NCBI GenBank assembly: GCA_016584495.1
Contig: WAID01000003.1
Span: 5,474,501 to 5,538,500, forward strand
Reading direction: 5' to 3'
Length of the DNA: 64,000 nucleotides
Source of the DNA: Celoporthe dispersa
Taxonomy: Eukaryota; Ascomycota; Sordariomycetes; Diaporthales; Cryphonectriaceae
In this document: one piece after another, positions 11,924 to 22,429 of the stretch
Numbering within the stretch: the first letter of the stretch is position 1
Layout: every line of letters starts with the position of its first letter
The notes under the pieces: model-generated
Databases searched by the model: none
What the model was told of the DNA's origin: nothing
Seen by the model: the letters and a program-made list of their open reading frames with translations, nothing else
Translations under genes and position numbers: made by a program

Positions 11924-13690
11924 TCACACCGCCGCCCTGAGCTTGACCTTCCCCCGCTTCCTCTTGCTCCCGACCTCGCGCCTCTCCTCGATGTCGAGCA
12001 GCGCCTCGCGGCTCTTCTCGCCCACGAGCTTGAGCGCGTCGCGCACCACGCGGGTCTCGAGGTTGACGCCCTCCTCCTCCCACCTGACCATCTCGCGGCC
12101 GACGCGGGCCTCGATGGCCTGGACGAGCTCAACGTCCCTCTGCCCGACAAAAGTGACAGCGTCACCCTTGCGCCCCGCACGGGCGGTACGGCCGACCCGG
12201 TGGATATAGACGTCTGGGTCGCGCGGGATGTCGTAGTTGATGACGGTGCTGACCTCGGGGATGTCAAGGCCGCGGGCGGCGACGTCAGTGGCCACCAGGA
12301 TGCGGGCGGCGGCGGCGCGGAAGCGGGAGAGGTTGTCGACGCGCTGGCGCTGGGGCAGCTGCGAGTGCAGGGCGGTGACCTTGTGCTCGAGCAGGTGCAG
12401 CAGGTGGTGCAGGTAGTTGGCGGTGGCGGTGCGGTTGCAGAAGACGATGGTGCTCTTGTCCTTGTTGGCCTCGGTTAGGAGGAAGACGTGCAGGTAGTGC
12501 TCGCGGTGCGTGACGGGCACCTGCAGGTACATCTGGCTCAGGCTGGCGGGGATGGCCATGACCTGGGTGTCGACCTCGCAGACGAACACGGGCGGCTTGC
12601 CCGGCTCGCGCGGTTTGTCCTTGGCGAGGCGCACCTCGGGCGTGACCGTCGCCGTGAAGAGGAGCGTCTGCCGCTGCGAGGAGGGCGGGAGCACGTCGAG
12701 GCACTCCGAGATGTCTGGCAGCATGCTCCCCGGCCCGGCGGCCAGGAGACGGTCGGCCTCGTCGAAGACGACGAACCTGACGCGCCGCAGCCCGCAGATG
12801 GTGTCCTCGCCGGACGTGCGGATGTGGTCGGCGAGACGGCCTGGGGTGGCAATCACGACGTGTGGGCGCTCCGCGAGGGCGATGGCCTGGGCACGCATGT
12901 CGGCGCCGCCGGTGACGAGGACAGCCTTGAGGGTCTGCGGGGAGGAGATGGCCTTGAACTGCTCGTACATCTGAAGGGCAAGCTCACTGTCACCCATGTC
13001 AGCGCCCTGCGCCTCTCGCGATGGTGGGCGTCACGTGCCGAACTCAACTTACCGAGTGGGTGTCAAGACCACCGCAAAGATGGCAGACGGGTCCTGGGCC
13101 CATTTCTGGAGAATGGGCACCGCAAACGCGACCGTCTTTCCGGAACCCGTTCTACTGCCGCCGATGCAGTCCCTGCCCTTCAGGATCTCAGGAATGCAAC
13201 CCTTCTGAATCCCAGTCGGCCTCCGGATGGCCATGTTCGTGAGTGAACGCACCAGCCATGGGTGCACGCCTAGCGACTCGAACGTCGTGTTTGGATCCGT
13301 AGGCGCAGTGGTTGCACCTCCGGGGACGTCGGCTGGTGGAGCAGCAACCTGCTCGGTGGGCTTCTGCGTCGCAACCCGCCCACTGGACACATCTTTCCGC
13401 TTTATCCTCGAGGGCGCTCTGATGAAGGAGACAGGCTGCTTTGGGGCCTCTTCTTCATCATCACCACTCTCCCCGGGCTCTCGTGAGATCTTCCGTCTTT
13501 TCCGTGGTGCAGAGCTGTCGAGAGAGTCCGAGTCGCTCTCAGGCTCGCTTCTCTGGCCTTCCTCTTCATCATCGCTGGTTGCCTCACTCCCACTATCTTC
13601 AGCGTCGATGGCCTCAACTTCAGACTCGGAGGCAGATGACGACCCATCGTCCACAGCCTCTGGGGCTGTCTCTTTCGTCCTGGCTGGCAT
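11924..13690 (-). CDS. DBP8: ATP-dependent RNA helicase Dbp8
   Basis: Two exons (13690-13053 and 12986-11924) with a GTAAGT donor, joined inside motif Ia (TPTREL), giving 566 residues. Residues 1-130 are acidic and serine-rich with a basic patch (RKRRK). The DEAD-box core follows: Q-motif region [10 protein letters not shown] (about 137), motif [10 protein letters not shown] (178-186), DEAD (288-291), FTAT as motif III (323-326), and [10 protein letters not shown] (475-484). The C-terminus is Lys/Arg-rich. Dbp8 acts in the nucleolus in 18S rRNA maturation and the small-subunit processome, with Esf2 as cofactor in yeast. Start is the ATG opening MPARTKET; the open frame above it lacks an ATG. 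The best alternative would be another nucleolar DEAD-box protein, but the compact C-terminus and core fit Dbp8. Confidence 0.9.
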
Positions 13691-16259
13691 TCCCCCAGTA
13701 AGTCCACACAGCTGAGCGAACAAGAGATGAAACAGGATACGAATGGCGTTCTCGAACCAAGATGACGGAGCCAGGCCCAGATTATCGATCGTGCGATCAC
13801 TCCTGTGTGCTTCTGCGGGAATGTGGGGGTGTAAAAAAAAAATTGGTTTCCAAAAGTCCTGCTGTGAGGATCTGGAAAGGCTTGAGGCAGGGGTCTGATT
13901 TCGGCCATGGCCAATAACCGCCGCTAGAGAGGACCCACCTGGCTGTGTGCCTGTGTGCATAGCAGACGCGCGCCTAGGCGAAGCGTGAACCCTGCCCTGA
14001 ATCCCCTGTCACTTAGCTGTACGATGGGTGACTGTACAGGCCCTGCAATGCTATGCCCTATGCAGGGAGGCAGCTAGTAGACTCCAGTGGCTTGAATCCT
14101 TCTGCTCTACGAGCTATCAGCTGTGACGTTGATGAGATCATCAGTTTTCCCCTGTCCGCTCCAGAGGCCCCAACCGACTGGACAGTCGAGCTGTTGACCA
14201 TCCAGAGGCGTCTTGCATTGGTTCGAGAGACGGAAATGAGGGTTCGATAGGTCCGCTCATGCAGGTCGCAGATCAGCCATCACACATTGTCCCACCACAC
14301 TCAACAGTCCACTCGCATGCCCGCACAAGCCACCGACAGCTCGGAAAGACGGCATAGGCACGCCTGATGGCTCGCTATGGGTTCCTCTCAAGCAAGAGGC
14401 TCCTCGATAGCGGCTGAAGGCTGAGAGAGATCGCATCTCGGTCAGAAGTAGGACCAGGAAAGAACAGCAGATCCCCCCTTCGAGGTCAGAGGGCACACGC
14501 GGAGGAGGGCTGGCGCCGAGCTGCGCCCCCAATGCCAACAGATCCTCCTCGTCCAGCTATGCCTCAGCCCTCAGCTACTGCAGGTGGTCAGCACAGCGTC
14601 TCGGCCCATCCGTCTGGGACACACAGCCAATCTGCCAGAAGAAGAGATAAAAAAAAAATTAAAAAAAAAGGGGGAGGGATCATCTCTTGATGTCATTCTC
14701 TGGTGATGCCCAGAGATGCTGGCAGAATCATCAGCCAGACCGCGTGCTGCAGCAGCTAGGGCCGACGGCTCTCAGCTCGCGTGTGTCAGAAATCCATGGA
14801 GCAAGACGAGGAGGGAGAGAGATATTTTGTTGATACGTCAAATTGGCAGAGCCAGCTGGGCTGCGACATAGGCAACCAACCCTGCGGCAATTGGGGATAG
14901 AGTTCAGCGTCCCGCCCCCTGAACCCTTGTCTCAGCAGCCGCTGGACCAGTCGACAGAGCGGGCACAAGAGCATCAGGACCAGCCTGAAGCAGGCTGTCC
15001 CCGGTTTTTCTTCCCCGGCTGTTGGCCCCTGGCAATCCTCGTCACATTGGACCGTTCTCCCCACCGGTCCACTGATGAGGCCACACAGGGCGTCGTTGGT
15101 GGGAAGGAGGGGCCCAGTCCCAGTCACAGTCACAGTCCTAGCATAGGCCAGCCGGGGCCCCCCGCCCACCGTCATGCCTGTGCTGTATTACTGAGTGCTC
15201 AGTACTGCGGGTATATGCCTGGGGCCCTTCCGCCCCCCCAGCCCAGCGCCACCACCCCTCACTCCTCGGTCCAACTTCCCGCTCGCCTGCCTGAGCGACC
15301 TCAACAAGCAGCAACAACCTCCTCCTCCTCCTCCTCCTCCTCCTCCTCCCTTCGGCTCGAAACACGGGGGGCTTCCGATAGAAAGACCTCATCATATTAT
15401 TTCACGGTCCATCTCCTCTCTCGTTCATTCCTCGGTGGCTCGATCTACCCTCCTGGCATTCCCAGATCCGCAGCAGGGAGCAGCAGAAGGCCAACACCAG
15501 CACCGCAGCCAAGCCAAACCCTATTTATCCATTACCTGCCCGTGCGTTCTTGCTGCGGTACCGCTGCGGCAGACTGAGGACTGGGGACGCCTGCTGTGTG
15601 CTACCGGCCCTCTCACCTCGCTCGACGTTGCAACCAACCGCACACGACGCTCCCACATCGAAACCACCCCCCCCTCCTCTCCCACCAAGTCAATCAGCCA
15701 GCTCTGGTCAACATACCCAGGGTCACAAGGGCCACGGTTCCCGTCCTTGAAATCAGACGCGTGTCCTCCGTCCCAATTACCTTTCCGGCGGCCTCTTCCC
15801 TTCCTTCGATCTTTCAGCTGTCATCCCGCCTTCTCTCACAAACCCCGGCGGGTTGGCAGGTCATCGTCATAAGCTCCTCACCCCTTTCTGCCTAGCCGAC
15901 GGCCGCTAAGAACCAAGCCGAGAGACACTGAAGTTCAAAGGGCCTCTGCGGCGGGCCTGCTTTATTCCTGACGCCGCTACCGCCTCGGAGACGAGGTACT
16001 TACACTCGCTGAGAGGGCCTCTATCGTGTTGCTCGCCGCATGATGCACGATCAGGCAAGCAATAGTGGCGACCAAGCTGCTCCTGTGAGCCACCACCCTC
16101 TTGTCCTCCCCCTTCTTCTTGACGCTGTATCTTGAGGCCCGTCGTCCTGTCCCCATCGTGTCGACCTGTACGCCGGATGGATGCTGGCCACGGCTTCAGA
16201 TGACCAGTTCGCTGACCACTCTATGCAAGCAGATCAGGACCCAAGAAACCCCAGCCCCA
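13691..16259. other. divergent intergenic region DBP8 / MKK1
   Basis: About 2.6 kb between two divergently transcribed genes. The MKK1-proximal kilobase is strongly CT-rich on the plus strand, typical of fungal promoters and leaders, and includes a CCT repeat at 15318-15349. An A-rich patch with two poly-A runs lies near 14650. I see no additional gene; open frames here are low-complexity. Confidence 0.5.
15318..15349. repeat. CCT trinucleotide repeat
   Basis: About ten CCT units in the presumed promoter/leader of MKK1, on the pyrimidine strand. Polypyrimidine tracts of this kind are common upstream of highly expressed fungal genes. Confidence 0.85.
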
Positions 16260-17915
16260 ATGTCGTCCCCAAACCCAGTCCCCATCATGAACGCCCCGGT
16301 GCCCCTCCTTCGCCCCGCCATACCTGGAGGCCGAGGCGGCGCACGCACACCGAGACTCGGGCTCGCTATACCACCGTCTCCCAATGTGAAACCCGTGACC
16401 AACCCGGGCGGCGGCGGCCCCCAGCCCCAGAAGGCCTCACGACCTGCCCCGCCCACACTTAGCATTGCCACGCCGATGGGCAGCATTGGGCCGCCCCAGG
16501 AACAACAGCCCGGCAGATCCGTTGCGCAGCCAGGCCACAGCGCGAGCAGTGGCAGCGAGATCAGTGCCGCACACAGCCGAACCGACAGCTTCGGGGGCCG
16601 TGGCAGCAACCCCACCTCAGCCGGGTCACAGTACTCGAACCTGTCTTTTGTGTCACAATATGGCCTGGGAGGTAAGCCGCACGGCACGCCGGACCCTCAG
16701 AGCGCTGCTGGATCCATGTACTCGAATGCGAGCGAGGGCGGCCTGGACATGTCACGCCAGGACAGTATGCACGGCCTGGAGAGGGCAATGGACGAGGTGA
16801 CGCTGGAGAGGGTGAGGAACCTGGACGTGGAGGATCTGGATGACGAGGGCTGGCGGATTGCGAGCCAGGAGAACCGTATCGTCGAGCTCGGGGGCCTGGG
16901 TGAGGGCGCAGGCGGCGCGGTCACCCGGTGTCAGCTCAAAGGAGGCAAGACGATATTTGCCCTCAAGGTGATTCCAAGACCCAGCCGCGATACTCACTCA
17001 GGGGTGCAAGGCGTGCTGACTTGACCGACCAGGTTATAACGACCAACCCGGATCCAGACGTCAAGAAGCAGATCCTGCGAGAGATCAACTTCAACAAGGG
17101 CTGCGCCTCCGATCACATCTGCAGGTACTACGGCGGTTTCCTGGAGCCCTCGACAGCAACCATCTCCATAGCCATGGAATTCTGTGAGGGCGGGTCCCTG
17201 GACAGTATCTACAAGGAGGTCAAGCGGCTCGGCGGACGAACAGGGGAGAAGGTCCTCGGCAAGATCGCCGAGGGTGTCCTGCAGGGCCTTACCTACCTCG
17301 AGGCCAAGCGTATCCTGCATCGCGACATCAAGCCCTCCAATATCCTGCTGTGCCGCAACGGGGAGGTGAAGCTGTGCGACTTTGGCGTGTCGGGCGACTT
17401 CGGGACCAAGGGCGAGGCCAACACCTTCATCGGCACCAGCTACTACATGGCGCCCGAGCGCATCACAGGCCAGACCTATACCATCACCTCGGACGTGTGG
17501 TCCACAGGTGTCACATTGCTCGAGGTGGCGCAGCATCGATTTCCCTTCCCGGCTGACGGCACAGAGATGCAGCCGAGGGCGGGCCTGATCGACCTCTTGA
17601 CGTATATCGTGCAGCAGCCCATCCCCAAGCTCAAGGATGAGCCGGACGCTGGTATCTTCTGGAGCGATAACTTCAAGCACTTTATCGAGAGCTGGTAAGT
17701 TTTCTTTTTTTTTCTCTCCTTTTTTTGGACTGTGGGTCAGGGGTCCAGGCTGACTGGCGCTCGTGTGTAGCCTGGAGAAGAACCCAAAACGAAGAGGCAT
17801 GCCTTGGAAGATGCTCGAACATCCCTGGATGGCCGAGCTCAAGACGAAGAGGGTCAACATGGGCAAATACTTGGCACAAGTCTGGGGCTGGGATGATCCA
17901 AAGAGTTCAAAGTGA
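16260..17915 (+). CDS. MKK1: MAP kinase kinase of the cell wall integrity pathway
   Basis: Three exons (16260-16967, 17033-17694, 17771-17915), 504 residues. A proline/serine-rich leader holds the segment [14 protein letters not shown] that I associate with fungal Mkk1 orthologues. The kinase domain follows: glycine loop [10 protein letters not shown] (about 204-213), catalytic Lys in TIFALK (236, the last codon of exon 1), HRDIKPSN (332-339), DFG (352-354), and activation segment ending GTSYYMAPE. This is the MAPKK between the Bck1-type MAPKKK and the Slt2/Mps1-type MAPK. Start: ATG 16260 is preferred for homology; an in-frame ATG at 16200 would add 20 residues. The intron directly after the catalytic lysine codon uses a weaker GTGATT donor. 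Confidence 0.93.
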
Positions 17916-18844
17916 GAAAGACATTGGGCTTTTCAGCTGGATGATCCCGTGCATCCAGGAAAGGGAGACGCTCCCGAGGATCGATTTCAACACCACCAAA
18001 GGCAAGGCTTAGGAAAGGCCGAGGCCGGTGACCACCAAAATGACGCCGTTGCACATTGTCCAACAACCATCATGGTAGGCAGGTTGTAGGGCTGCTGAGC
18101 GCGGGGGATCTGATATTACTTATACCAACTGCCCCGCGATCGGCAGACAGGAGGACCGAGTTCTTCGCACACCACATCGAGCGACAGGCCCTAGAAAGCA
18201 GAGAAGTAGGGGGATTGGGAAATTGGATAAGCAGCATCGCTGAGCCCGACATAGCAGCATTGGGCATGCTAAGATAACTGCATTCAAAACTAGCATCGCA
18301 AGCAAGCACTCGAGGACTTGGACATTCTTGATATCTGCGCCACATTTGAGTAAAAGGGACTCCGTGGGCCTAGGGAGTTGTAAGGGACCGAAATGAAAAC
18401 AAGAGTTTGAAGAAGAAAAAAGGCACTGTATTCTGCTGTTTTTAATCGCTTCATGCCATGTGTGACCTTTGGACAGTTAGTCTCTTTGGCTGTCACTAAA
18501 GCTCCTAGAGAAAGGACCTAGGTGTACCGGAGACTCAAGGTGGCTGAAGGCCTTTTTGGTCAAGACCGTCCATAATCTCTAGCGCTGGAGCAAGTCCTGG
18601 CCTATCCTACGCCATGCATGCACCTTTTGCTGTGTACAAGGGGTATCGTATCCTAGTCCAACGAGAATGCCGCCTCCGTTACGAGAAGAAAGGCCGACCG
18701 AACCTGTTCCTGAAAAGGAAAAAAAAAAAAGGGGGGGGGGGGCACTGAGCCACTGAGAGCCTCTGGAGAGCCTTGAACCGATCAAATGAGCCTGTACGTC
18801 GAGACACAATTGCAGGTGCAGCTTCCCACCCAGCCATCAGCCAC
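17916..18844. other. convergent intergenic region MKK1 / PUS7
   Basis: About 0.9 kb between two convergent genes, so it should hold two 3' ends. A run of A followed by a run of G sits at 18720-18740. No gene seen. Confidence 0.5.
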
Positions 18845-21651
18845 TCAGTCGGAGAGGCCCGGGGGATACAGCGGGCTGCCGGGCTGCTCGGGCTCGATCT
18901 CGGCCATGAGCTCACGGAGGACGATGGTGGCGTAGGCGCTGGTACCCAGGCTGAACTGGAGCACGACGGCGATCTTGACCTGGTCGTCCTTGTACTGGGA
19001 CAGATCGGGCTGTGTGAAGGCGTGATAGGCATCTCGACCAGGACGGGTGGTCTGGGGTGTCTTAGGAGGCTGGGCCGGCTCGACGGGAGCGTTGTACGTC
19101 TTGATCGGGGTACCGGCCACCTCGGACGCCTGCCCTTGCTTCTCGGGCTCGGCGGTGCTGGTTGTCTTGTTAGGTGTGGAGGCGGTGGGACTGGTCGTGG
19201 CGAGCTTCGGCGCTGGAGTGGCCGAAGGGGTCGTCGCGGGACCAGCTGTGCCGCTGTGGGTGATCGGTTGACGGACGGGTCTCATAGGATGATCCTCGCC
19301 ATCCTCTTCCCACAGAGGAGCACCACCACCATGAGGCCCTCTGGTATCTACAGAGTCGGGTGTGTCCGGGCGAGACTCGTCCTGGACCAGCTTGATCCTC
19401 TTAGAACCGCCGTTCTGAGATACCTGCGCCCAAGCTTCGTTGACACGAGGCTCGGCTTCGGGGTCCTCACGCTGGTGACGTCGCTCAGTCTTGGCTGCGC
19501 CACCGTCTGCGAGTTGACCGGCCACAGCAGCATCGACGGCCTGCTGTCCAGCAGCCTCCCCCAGCCGCGTGTTGCGGCGTTGCCTTCTCCGCCGCCTTAC
19601 GCAGCTCGATAAGGTCGAGATCCGTCGGCACCATCTGGTCGTTCTCGTCCACATAGGTGCGAACCTCCCACTTTGGCTGTCCCCTAATCTTGCCAAGAAC
19701 GTGACGGTAGCTGCCACTCACGCTGAAGTCCTTGGAAGACCGCCTCATGCGGTGAGGGTCCAATCCTCCGTTCTCAGGTTTCGACATGAACTCTTTATAG
19801 AAATCGCCGATATCGTTGTCTGGATAGATGACATCGAATCCAGGACCTGGCAGGACGATATCGTAGATGGTGTATTTGCCACTGTTCGCCTGCTCCTCGG
19901 AAAGAGCACGGGCCTTTTGGTACTGTGACTCCTCAGACCCGCCGATGCCATCGTCCACGACGGTGTCGTCTGCAGTGACCAGGACGAGGTCGCCAGGGAT
20001 GACCTTGGATCCATACTTGGCCCAGCGGTGAGAAGCAGCATGGTTCCAGACGTACGACTGGTAAGCATGGAGGTACAGGTTGCGCATGCCTCGAGTAATA
20101 GTCAAGATGGCTCCCTGGAAGTCGCGAGGGCTCTTCTCAAGATGCTGCATGACATTCGTCTCGGAAGCGAAGCGCTTTGGCATGAGCTGCAGTGCAGCCC
20201 TCGCGTTCTTGGACGTCTTAAACTGGACAATGGCACGCACTCGGTTGATCTCATCTCGGTTGCTCGGTGTCTCCTGGACAGTACCTGCAATCACCTGGGT
20301 CATGAACTCTTTATCAACGTGAAGAATTCCATCGACGACGTCTTCGAATTTCTCCATCAGCATCAGCTTTCCGAGCTCATGCGTCCCGACTATGTGCGTG
20401 CCAAAGCGTTGCAGGCCATAGTAGTTGATGAATCCGTAGTTAACCATCTCGTTCACTGCGGTCTCGACGGCTTGTTTCGTCAGCTGGACGCGTCGTTCGA
20501 GAGAGCAATCCTCGCCACGTCTAACGGCAACATCCTTGACAACAATGTTGAACTCGTTGCCGCCGTGGTCGCCGAGTTGGATGGGGTAAGGGCTGTACTT
20601 GTAGTCGCCCATTTTCATGTAAGGGAGCTGCGTATTCAGGAAGTCGAGAACCTCATGTCGTACACGATAGACGCTGACGCGCTGGACTGTGGCTGCACGT
20701 CGGTCTTTGGTGCCGGCAAATCCAAAGTTATTGGACTTGACCCTGACTATGCGGCCGATCTGGTTGACAGCATCCATTGTGTCCTTGTTCTCTTTGTAGA
20801 GGGTGAAATGGAGATAGTCACCACCCAGTTTCTTAAATGAGGGCTGGTTGGACCTGTGCTTTCGACCACTCCCATCAGCTCGGGGCTTACGTGTAGATCG
20901 AGCGTTGGCAGGAACGGCAGTGATAATGCCGTCACTGTCAGTCTCTGTTGCAATCCGTGACTCGAAGATGCGGCGGATTTCCTACATTTAGTGTTAGTAA
21001 AAACGAAAAGCAACCCGAGAATTCTGCGCGTCTCACATACTTGATGGACCTGGCCCCGAATCTCGCGTTCCATGGACGGAAATTTGACGAGGTTGGTCTG
21101 GACATCGAGATTGGTAGTACCAGCAGCAACGATGCGTTGGTACAGATCCAGGACCTTGGTAGTGGTGGTCTCTCCTAAGTGAGCCCGCAGAGCCTTCTCG
21201 TCATCTTCAGTGACAGTCCGAGCCGGAGCAATGTCTGCTGAGGCAGAGGCGAGGTTGTTTTGACTGCCCTGCTGTCCAGGGAGGGAAAAATTCTACACTG
21301 AGGTCAGTGATGCACCATACATGAAAGACTAGGTACTCAGGCAGGTCATGGCACTACATACCACATCAGCAGGTCGCTCTGCTACATTGTAGTTCTCAAG
21401 ATGAAGAACCTTGCCATCCTTACGAATCTCATTGACTAGAAAGTCTGTGTACCTGCAGGCCGTTAGTCTCCACCATTCTAGGAGGAACAGTGCAGGATAA
21501 TGTACCTCTTCCTCACATCGCCATGCCAGCCATGACTTGCAGGGGATGTGTAGTGGAGCATGCCCAATTTCTTCTCAGAAGCAGCACGAACAGAGGCCAT
21601 GAAGTTCGCTGGCTGGTTGGGATTCGTGGGGTTGGGTTGTGGGCTGGCCAT
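18845..21651 (-). CDS. PUS7: tRNA/snRNA pseudouridine synthase Pus7 (TruD family), frameshifted
   Basis: Four exons (21651-21506, 21452-21362, 21292-21041, 20981-18845). The TruD core is clear: NNFGFAGTKDRRAATVQRV carries the catalytic Asp at about residue 256, followed by the TRUD insertion domain with NYYGLQRFG and later AYQSYVWNHAAS. Pus7 modifies U2 snRNA, tRNA and other RNAs. After VPTDLDLIELRKAAEKATPQ the frame must shift by one base; dropping one base of the five-base run at 19558-19562 continues into the acidic linker and the C-terminal part ending IEPEQPGSPLYPPGLSD, for 874 residues. Without this the protein ends early in an arginine/cysteine-rich tail. Start ATG 21651 gives MASPQPNPTN; an internal ATG 17 codons later is also possible. 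Confidence 0.88.
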
Positions 21652-22429
21652 GATGAATGGTATTGGCAGGAGCGATGGTTCAATGGGAATATGTAGAGAG
21701 CGTCGTGCTTCTCATAATCTGGCTGCAATCAAATCGAGAGAAAGATGTAGGAGGAGGTGAGTTGGTGTGGTGAGGACGACGTAAGTGATATCTGACCTGA
21801 CAGGGCAGAGACGGCTTTGGGAATCCCAGCTGCAGTTCAAATTCTATGATCCCCAAGGTGACAAGAAGGCCCACATGCAGAAATGGTTGGACAATGGCAA
21901 TGATGTCTGCTAGCACTTCCGTGCAGGATTATCGCAGGGAAGAGGAGGAAAGGTAGCTAGCTGGCTCGAGATTGATTTATGAGAATTGGATGGTGAAATA
22001 AGAAGTTTGGTGTTGATGAGACTGCTGAGAGAGATGCAGGGACCCTAGAATTTAGAGAGAGACGGCCCACTAAAAAGTCCTTATCGATAAGCAACCATAC
22101 ACACCCCTGCTAGACGTGCACCTCAGCATAGTGCGAACCTCGCAAAGCATCAATCTACAGTGACAAAGTAATCAGTCTCAAGTTTAATGTAAAGAAACAA
22201 GTGACTCTGTCTTCACAAGGACTATTGGCGGCACAAAAACCATAGGTAATAGGTGGCTCAAGTGCCTGACATGAGACCAACATTTTCATTCATAAGACGC
22301 TTGCTATCCACATTATCCTATCCTAAACTCCGCCCGGAACCCGTGAGCAGTCTCTATGGTTAATTCCTTTCCCAATGCCCAATATGCCTTTCATGAAATA
22401 TCGCTCATGCTCATTAAATCTGGATGCCA
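21652..22429. other. intergenic, PUS7 upstream / RING-gene downstream
   Basis: About 0.8 kb, fairly AT-rich, between two genes on the same strand. It must hold the PUS7 promoter and the 3' end of the next gene. No further gene seen. Confidence 0.5.

Noticed and set aside
12488..13246. Plus-strand open frame opposite DBP8
   Set aside because: Antisense shadow of GC-rich helicase codons.
19559..19616. A GTAAGG...ACAG pair as an intron explaining the PUS7 frame change
   Set aside because: The joined phases do not match the downstream frame and no branch site is present; a one-base run error fits exactly.
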